From positions 1-10,368 of the forward strand of contig JARFQK010000066.1 in the NCBI GenBank assembly GCA_029287815.1: 10,368 nucleotides of DNA, written 5' to 3'. How positions within the stretch are numbered: position 1 is the first letter of the stretch; each line of letters opens with the position of its first letter. Positions 5,564 to 10,368 of this stretch are shown here, one piece after another. The notes under the pieces are model-generated. The model made no database searches. It worked only from the letters and a program-made list of their open reading frames with translations, and was not told where the DNA came from. This DNA comes from Gammaproteobacteria bacterium (GTDB taxonomy: Bacteria; Pseudomonadota; Gammaproteobacteria; SZUA-229). The translations under genes and the position numbers were made by a program.

Positions 5564-7546
5564 TTACGCCACGCTGTTGATTGCGCTGACAACGTTTTCA
5601 GTAGTAAAGCCGAAGTGCTTGAACAGGTCGCCTGCTGGCGCTGATTCGCCGAAGGTATCGATACCAACGACGGTACCTTCAATGCCTACATACTTGCGCC
5701 AGTAATCGGTCACACCCGCTTCAACGGCCACACGCGCAGAACACGATGATGGCAACACGGATTCTTTGTAGGCTTGGTCCTGCGCATCGAAGGTATCAGT
5801 AGACGGCATCGAAACAACGCGTACGTTCTTTTCGGAAGCATCCGCTGCGGCCATTGCCAGCGCCACTTCAGAGCCGGTTGCGATCACGATCACGTCGGGC
5901 TCGCCATCGCTGTCCTTCAGGATGTAACCACCCTTGCTGATCGCCGCGATCTGTTCATCGGTGCGATCCTGATGCTCCAGGCCCTGACGTGACAGCACCA
6001 ATGAAGTCGGGCCATTCTTCTTCAGCACTGCAGCCTTCCAGGCCACGGCGGTCTCGACCGCATCGCAGGGGCGCCAGACTGACATACGCGGAATCAGGCG
6101 CAGTGTGGCGACCTGCTCGACCGGTTGGTGCGTTGGCCCGTCCTCACCCAGACCGATCGAGTCATGCGTGAAAACTTCGATGTGCTGGATTCGCATCAAT
6201 GCGGCCATTCGCAGTGCATTGCGCGCATATTCGGAAAAGATCAGGAAGGTCGCGCCGTAGGGTACGAAGCCACCATGCAGCGAAATGCCGTTCACGATCG
6301 CGGCCATACCGAACTCGCGCACGCCATAGTTCAGGTAGTTGGCATCCGCCGTGTGCGGACGCATTGGCACCGAGCGGGATACGATCGTCAGGTTGGAGCC
6401 GGCCAGGTCCGCAGAGCCGCCCATGAAGTCGGTAAACGCAGAAAAACCCTCTATTGCGTTCTGAGAGGCCTTACGGGTCGCGAGCTTTTCCCCCTTCTCG
6501 GCAACGGATTTGATGAAAGCATCCGCCTGAGTCTCCCAATCCGCGAGCAGCTCACCGGCCACGCGGCGCTCGAACTCGGCAGCCAGATCAGGATACGCCG
6601 CCTTGTAGGCCGCGAATTTTTCGTTCCAGGCAGCCTCGGCGGCCGCGCCTTTTTCCTTGGCATCCCAGCTGGCATAGATGTCATCCGGTATCTCGAATGG
6701 CCCATGCGACCAGCCCAGTTCCTTTCGGGTCAGCCCGATTTCGTCTTCGCCCAGCGGCGCACCGTGACATTCTTCCTTGCCACCCTTGTTCGGCGAGCCG
6801 AAACCGATGGTCGTCTTGGCGCATATGATCGAGGGTTTATCGGTCACGGAGCGCGCTTCCTCGATTGCCGCTCTGACCGCGTCAGCGTTGTGGCCGTCGA
6901 CATCGGCAACGACGTGCCAACCATAGGCCCTGAAGCGAGCCGGCGTGTCATCGGTAAACCAGCCTTCGACCTCACCGTCGATAGAAATGTTGTTGTCATC
7001 GTAGATCGCGATCAACTTGCCGAGACCCAGCGTTCCTGCAAGCGAACAAGACTCGTGCGAGATGCCTTCCATCAAGCAACCGTCGCCGAGGAAAACATAA
7101 ATGTGATGGTCAACGATTTCATGCCCATCCTTGTTAAAGTGGGCCGCCAGTGATTTTTCAGCGATCGCCATACCGACAGCATTGGAGATCCCCTGGCCCA
7201 AAGGTCCCGTGGTGGTCTCGATCCCCGGCGCATAGCCATACTCTGGATGGCCCGGCGTCTTGGAGTGCAGTTGACGGAAGTTCTTGATTTCTTCGATCGG
7301 CAAGTCGTAGCCGGTCAAATGCATCAACGAATACGGCAGCATCGAGCCATGGCCGTTGGACATCACGAAACGGTCACGATCGACCCATTTGGGATTGTCA
7401 GGATTGTGCTTCATGAAGTCGTTGTAGAGGACTTCAGCGATATCAGCCATGCCCATTGGCGCACCTGGGTGGCCGGAATTGGCTTTCTGGACGGCGTCCA
7501 TACTGAGTGCGCGAATGGCGTTAGCCAGCTCTCTGCGTGAAGGCAT
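5564..7546 (-). CDS. tkt: Transketolase
   Basis: This thiamine-diphosphate enzyme moves two-carbon units between sugar phosphates in the pentose phosphate pathway and, where present, the Calvin cycle. The frame is open upstream to 7618, but the start chosen is the ATG at 7544-7546. It yields MPSRRELANAIRALSMDAVQ, matching the family N-terminus, and has GGAG (complement of 7553-7556) at good spacing. The protein is then 660 residues, close to E. coli TktA. Visible features are SGHPGAPMG with His26, SNGHGSML at 63-70, TTTGPLGQGI at 111-120, the ThDP/Mg motif GDGCLMEG at 154-161 followed by YDDNN at 182-186, and GVREFGM with catalytic Glu411. THDSIGLGEDGPTHQPVEQ and a C-terminal domain with IATGSEVALA and FGESAPAGDL follow. 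It is the first gene of the carbon operon and ends in TAA. Confidence 0.97.
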   Translation of the reverse strand: MPSRRELANAIRALSMDAVQKANSGHPGAPMGMADIAEVLYNDFMKHNPDNPKWVDRDRFVMSNGHGSMLPYSLMHLTGYDLPIEEIKNFRQLHSKTPGHPEYGYAPGIETTTGPLGQGISNAVGMAIAEKSLAAHFNKDGHEIVDHHIYVFLGDGCLMEGISHESCSLAGTLGLGKLIAIYDDNNISIDGEVEGWFTDDTPARFRAYGWHVVADVDGHNADAVRAAIEEARSVTDKPSIICAKTTIGFGSPNKGGKEECHGAPLGEDEIGLTRKELGWSHGPFEIPDDIYASWDAKEKGAAAEAAWNEKFAAYKAAYPDLAAEFERRVAGELLADWETQADAFIKSVAEKGEKLATRKASQNAIEGFSAFTDFMGGSADLAGSNLTIVSRSVPMRPHTADANYLNYGVREFGMAAIVNGISLHGGFVPYGATFLIFSEYARNALRMAALMRIQHIEVFTHDSIGLGEDGPTHQPVEQVATLRLIPRMSVWRPCDAVETAVAWKAAVLKKNGPTSLVLSRQGLEHQDRTDEQIAAISKGGYILKDSDGEPDVIVIATGSEVALAMAAADASEKNVRVVSMPSTDTFDAQDQAYKESVLPSSCSARVAVEAGVTDYWRKYVGIEGTVVGIDTFGESAPAGDLFKHFGFTTENVVSAINSVA

Positions 7547-7905
7547 AGTGCTCTCCATAAAAAGTTTTGAAACTGTAGTCATGCTCCGAGCTCGCAACAC
7601 GGACCTCTGCTCGGACACTGAATGCTTAGACTTTTCTTAATAAAATCAATATGTCAGACATCCCCAACAGCGCGATAAAACTGTGCCTGACGTGGTGAAA
7701 GGCGCGTATTTTCCCTCAATTCACCCGAATGGGCAAGCGAGGGACTTGATCTGCCGCAAGACGGCGATGGAGAGGAGCGTGTTTTGCTGACAAAAGACGA
7801 GTCCGCCAATAAACGCCAATTAACGCAGATGGCACGGCGGGCGCATGCTACAACCCGCATCCTGCGAAAAGTCTGCGTTCATTAGTGGACCCTGTTTTTA
7901 CCGTT
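7547..7905. other. Spacer upstream of tkt (359 bases), no gene recognised
   Basis: This spacer lies between the 3' end of the broken thioredoxin-family gene and the tkt start and should hold the tkt promoter. The AT-rich part at 7630-7655 is the likeliest place, but no convincing -35/-10 pair could be picked. A 68-codon minus-strand frame at 7654-7860 is open, but its 5' part lies inside repeat element R2 and I recognise no protein family in it. Element R2 occupies 7801-7890. No hairpin plus T-run follows the thioredoxin-family frame on its own strand. Confidence 0.5.
7801..7890. repeat. Inverted-repeat element R2, shorter relative of the element at 309-442
   Basis: The left arm at 7801-7830 begins GTCCGC and is 10-bp periodic: CGCCAATAAA (7804-7813), CGCCAATTAA (7814-7823), CGCAGAT. 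It matches the left arm of R1 at 22 of 30 positions. The reverse complement of 7875-7890 reads GTCCACTAATGAACGC and matches the start of the R2 left arm at 13 of 16. The element is about 90 bp, against 134 bp for R1. Like R1 it sits in an intergenic spacer and encodes nothing. It lies downstream of the broken thioredoxin-family gene and upstream of tkt. Confidence 0.65.
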
Positions 7906-8469
7906 TCAGGCCGCTTCGGACTTCCACTTGATTGAGCAGCCCATACTCGGAATCTGGTCCCTTGGGCCCCTGCCGGTTTCCGCCACCTGCTTCATGGCTT
8001 CAAACAAATCACGGCGAACGTTTTCCGGCGCCGTTTCCTTGCGGCTGGCATCGAGACGGCCACGATATTGCAACTTCAGGTCTTTGTTGTAGCCGAAGAA
8101 ATCAGGCGTGCAAACCGCACCGTAGGCTTTGGCGTCCTGCTGCGATTCGTCGACTAACTAAGGGAAAGGAAAATCGAATTGTTCCGCGACCAGTCTCATA
8201 TTGTCGAAAGAGTCTTCCGGATACTCTTCTGGGTTGTTGGACATGATCGCGACGCTGTTGATACCGTAGGCGACCAGCTCGCCAGTATCGCGCACAATAC
8301 GCTCGCGTATTGCCTTCACATAAGGGCAATGGTTGCAGATAAACATCACCAGCAAGCCGTTTTCGCCACGACAGGATTCGACAGCCCAGGTCTTGCCGTC
8401 AACGCCTGGTAGGGAAAAATCAAAGATATCTTTGTCGAACTCGCAGACTGGTGTTTCCAAACTGACCAT
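7906..8469 (-). pseudogene. Thioredoxin-family (AhpC/TSA-like redoxin) gene interrupted by one in-frame amber codon
   Basis: Read on the minus strand from the ATG at 8467-8469 (a GTG directly before it is an alternative start), the frame encodes a thioredoxin-fold protein of about 187 codons, near the usual length for this small redoxin group. The redox motif CNHCPYVK is present, with Cys46 and Cys49 counted from the GTG. The frame stops after 104 codons at TAG (8158-8160), directly following FDFPFP. It then continues in the same frame without any indel for 83 sense codons to TGA at 7906-7908. The continuation holds the family's conserved AYGAVCTPDFFGYN, YRGRLDASR and the C-terminal PSMGCSIKWK. 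In relatives as I know them a Tyr usually occupies the stopped position, which suggests a TAC or TAT to TAG change. The first half keeps the CxxC but lacks the end of the fold, so the truncated product is unlikely to be functional. Recent nonsense mutation, assembly error or leaky readthrough are all possible. Confidence 0.8.
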
Positions 8470-8875
8470 CACAATACTCTCTCTGGTTGCGCGCCAATCG
8501 ATGCCGGGACAATCACGTCACGGACCCCAAAAGTCATATGCTACCAGCACCGCAGCTATCTACAAGAGCCTGCAACTGCATTTCTGCTCGGAACACGGGA
8601 TCGCCACAACGGTAAAGGCGAAAATGCCCCGTCCGATTCCGCGCAACAACACGAACTTGACGCTGACCAACAGAACCGAACGAGCTTGTGATGGTCAGAA
8701 GGTGAGCAAGCCACGATTTGATCTGGGCTATAGCATCGGGTGGCGCAAGCTGCCCCAATTTATCAGACCTCTTGAAAACCGCGATGTTTAACCTCACTAT
8801 ATTTTGCTCGACCGATAGCTCGGTGTTAACATGGTCGATTGGTCAAACTACTGGTACTCACTGTTGGCAGCGCAA
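8470..8875. other. Divergent spacer between the thioredoxin-family gene and rpoD, no gene recognised
   Basis: This stretch of about 400 bases separates two genes facing away from each other. No tRNA signature is seen. No dnaG 3' end is present, although dnaG commonly precedes rpoD. Minus-strand 8534-8797 is open for 87 codons from a GTG, but it has no recognised motif and no clear Shine-Dalgarno, so I do not call it a gene. Near the rpoD side is a small palindrome, ACCGA (8811-8815) TAGC TCGGT (8820-8824). The rpoD and thioredoxin-family promoters should both lie in this spacer. Confidence 0.5.
8772..8803 (+). promoter_or_regulatory. Possible sigma-70 promoter for rpoD
   Basis: TTGAAA (8772-8777) is a good -35 match. 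Downstream, CACTAT (8795-8800) lies at 17-base spacing and the better -10 hexamer TATATT (8798-8803) at 20 bases, longer than ideal. The pair is about 70 bases upstream of the likely rpoD start and is followed by the small palindrome at 8811-8824. This is the best candidate seen in the spacer, but it rests on consensus matching only. Confidence 0.25.
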
Positions 8876-10368
8876 ATGGCATCACAAGTAACTGAAAAAC
8901 AACAGAAATCACGCCTCAAACTCCTTATCGCAAAAGGCAAGGAACAGGGCTACCTCACCTACTCCGAAGTCAATGACCACTTGCCGGAGGGCATCGTGGA
9001 CCCATCGCAGGTCGAGGATATCATCAACACGATCAATGACATGGGCATCAATGTCTGCGAAACAGCTCCGGAAGGCGAATCGCTAATCCTGAGTGACAGC
9101 TCGGTCAGCGAAGCCGATGATGATACGACCGAAGAGGCCGTCGCAGCGCTTGCTTCGATAGAAACCGAGCTCGGCAGGACCACCGACCCCGTGCGCATGT
9201 ATATGCGTGAAATGGGCAGCGTCGAGCTGTTGACACGCGAAGGCGAGATCGAAATCGCCAAGCGGATCGAAGAGGGCCTCAAGCAGGTGCTGGAGGCACT
9301 GGCGACTAATCCGCGTACAGTCAGCACGGTTCTCGACATCTGGAACAGCGTCGAGGAGGGTGAACAGCGACTCAGCGACCTGGTCGCCGACTTTCACAAG
9401 AGCGATGAGGAACTCGACCGGCTGGCCGCCGAAGCCCTGGAAAATGCCGCAAAAGAAGCAAAGCTGGCGGCCGCTGGCAAGGCGAGCGAAAAGACCGAAC
9501 CGGTCGATGTTGGCCTCGAGCCCGAGGACGTGAAGAAATTGTTCGCCAAGATCAAGCGCGCCCACACCCGCGCGAGCAATACGATCGCCAAGGGCGATCC
9601 GGAAGCGATTGCGAAGGCCCGTCAGGCAATGGCCTCAGCCTTTCTCGGATTCAAATACACTTCTAACACCGTCTCGAGGCTCACCACTGATCTGCACAGG
9701 ACAATCGAACGCATCCGCATGCTCGAGCGCCACATACTGGATCTGGCAGTTAATCGGGCCCGCATGCCACGCAAAATCATGATTACGACGTTTCCGCAGA
9801 ACGAGACCAACGTCGACTGGATTGACGAGTACTGCAGTAGTCACGAATACTCGGCTGCACTGATGGAGCTGGCGCCCGAAATCAAACTGACGCAGCAAAA
9901 GTTGGCCGCACTGGAGAACGAGTACGGCCTCGGTATTCCCGAGATCAAGGAAATCAACCGAAAGATGTCGATCGGTGAGGCAAAGGCACGCCGCGCCAAA
10001 AAGGAAATGGTCGAGGCCAATCTACGCCTGGTTATCTCGATAGCAAAAAAATACACCAACCGTGGTCTGCAATTCCTCGATTTGATTCAGGAAGGCAACA
10101 TCGGCTTGATGAAAGCTGTAGACAAATTCGAATACCGGCGCGGATATAAATTCTCGACCTATGCGACATGGTGGATACGCCAGGCGATCACACGCTCGAT
10201 CGCGGACCAGGCGCGCACAATTCGAATCCCGGTCCACATGATCGAAACCATAAACAAACTCAACCGAATCTTTCGAGCGATGCTGCAGGAGATGGGGCGC
10301 GAACCAACACCAGAGGAACTTGCCGAAAAAATGGAAATGCCCGAGGACAAGGTTCGCAAGGTCCTGAA
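8876..10368 (+). CDS. rpoD: RNA polymerase primary sigma factor sigma-70 (RpoD), N-terminal 497 codons, runs off right edge
   Basis: RpoD directs core RNA polymerase to housekeeping promoters. The chosen ATG (8876) gives MASQVTEKQQKSRLKLLIAK, aligning with the E. coli N-terminus. An in-frame ATG at 8831 would add 15 residues, and neither has a clear Shine-Dalgarno. Domains in order: region 1.1 at about 1-80 (KGKEQGYLTYSEVNDHLPE), region 1.2 from about 100 (GRTTDPVRMYMREMGSVELL), a long acidic/Lys-rich non-conserved region about 130-370 with DWIDEYC, and region 2 from Asn382 (NLRLVISIAKKYTNRGLQF, EGNIGLMKAVDKFEYRRGYK). Region 2.4 is FSTYATWWIRQAITRSIADQ, then the start of region 3 with EEL and MPEDKVRKVL at the edge. 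Numbering runs one behind E. coli sigma-70, indicating a close gammaproteobacterial relative. Region 4 lies outside the window. Confidence 0.97.
   Translation, partial: MASQVTEKQQKSRLKLLIAKGKEQGYLTYSEVNDHLPEGIVDPSQVEDIINTINDMGINVCETAPEGESLILSDSSVSEADDDTTEEAVAALASIETELGRTTDPVRMYMREMGSVELLTREGEIEIAKRIEEGLKQVLEALATNPRTVSTVLDIWNSVEEGEQRLSDLVADFHKSDEELDRLAAEALENAAKEAKLAAAGKASEKTEPVDVGLEPEDVKKLFAKIKRAHTRASNTIAKGDPEAIAKARQAMASAFLGFKYTSNTVSRLTTDLHRTIERIRMLERHILDLAVNRARMPRKIMITTFPQNETNVDWIDEYCSSHEYSAALMELAPEIKLTQQKLAALENEYGLGIPEIKEINRKMSIGEAKARRAKKEMVEANLRLVISIAKKYTNRGLQFLDLIQEGNIGLMKAVDKFEYRRGYKFSTYATWWIRQAITRSIADQARTIRIPVHMIETINKLNRIFRAMLQEMGREPTPEELAEKMEMPEDKVRKVL

Noticed and set aside
7654..7860. 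68-codon minus-strand open frame upstream of tkt
   Set aside because: Its 5' part lies inside repeat element R2, it has no family match that I recognise, and it is Arg/Ser-rich in the way shadow frames are.
8158..8160. Amber codon reassignment (TAG read as an amino acid) as explanation for the split redoxin gene
   Set aside because: pgk ends with TAG at 3137-3139 at the normal family length, so TAG works as a stop here. A genome-wide reassignment is not supported by this window.
8521..8532. 12-base match CGGACCCCAAAA to the reverse complement of the R1 edge near 302-313
   Set aside because: A few shared 12-mers are expected by chance in a window of this size, and the site lacks the periodic arm that marks the repeat family.
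8534..8797. 87-codon minus-strand open frame upstream of rpoD
   Set aside because: It starts at GTG without a clear ribosome site, has no recognisable motif, and lies in the expected promoter region between two divergent genes. Chance openness is the simpler reading.
10211..10232. TTCGAATCCCGG-like string resembling a tRNA T-arm
   Set aside because: It lies inside the conserved rpoD region 2.4-3 coding sequence and has no surrounding cloverleaf.

Overview
The window looks like chromosomal DNA from a gammaproteobacterium. RpoD, PykA, GapA and transketolase align residue by residue with Enterobacteria-type proteins as I know them; for example, the transketolase catalytic Glu falls at E411. The class II aldolase is of the CbbA type common in autotrophic and gluconeogenic proteobacteria. 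Species cannot be named from this sequence, and no RuBisCO or phosphoribulokinase is in view, so autotrophy is possible but not shown.

Layout, left to right. (1) Positions 1-297, minus strand: the N-terminal 99 codons of an AGCS-type sodium:alanine symporter, running off the left edge. (2) Positions 298-520: a spacer holding a 134-bp inverted-repeat element pressed against the symporter start codon, and a strong intrinsic terminator for the aldolase. (3) Positions 521-7546, minus strand: five co-directional central-carbon genes in transcription order tkt, gap, pgk, pykA, fba. (4) Positions 7547-7905: a spacer with a second, shorter inverted-repeat element related to the first. (5) Positions 7906-8472, minus strand: a thioredoxin-family gene cut by a single in-frame amber codon, with the rest of its frame intact. 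(6) Positions 8470-8875: a divergent spacer with no recognisable gene. (7) Positions 8876-10368, plus strand: rpoD, the housekeeping sigma factor, running off the right edge in region 3.

The five enzymes form a working set. FBA, GAPDH, PGK and PYK cover much of lower glycolysis, and all but PYK also run in the gluconeogenic or Calvin direction. Transketolase links triose and hexose phosphates to pentose phosphates. The spacers between these genes are short, 20-90 bp except for a 170-bp gap-pgk spacer filled by a nested palindrome. A strong terminator follows fba. The cluster therefore reads as one operon with possible internal tuning points.

I found no new enzymatic or defence system. The observations most worth a second look are the amber-interrupted thioredoxin-family gene, the two related palindromic elements lying outside both ends of the carbon operon, the nested palindrome between gap and pgk, and the absence of dnaG directly upstream of rpoD.
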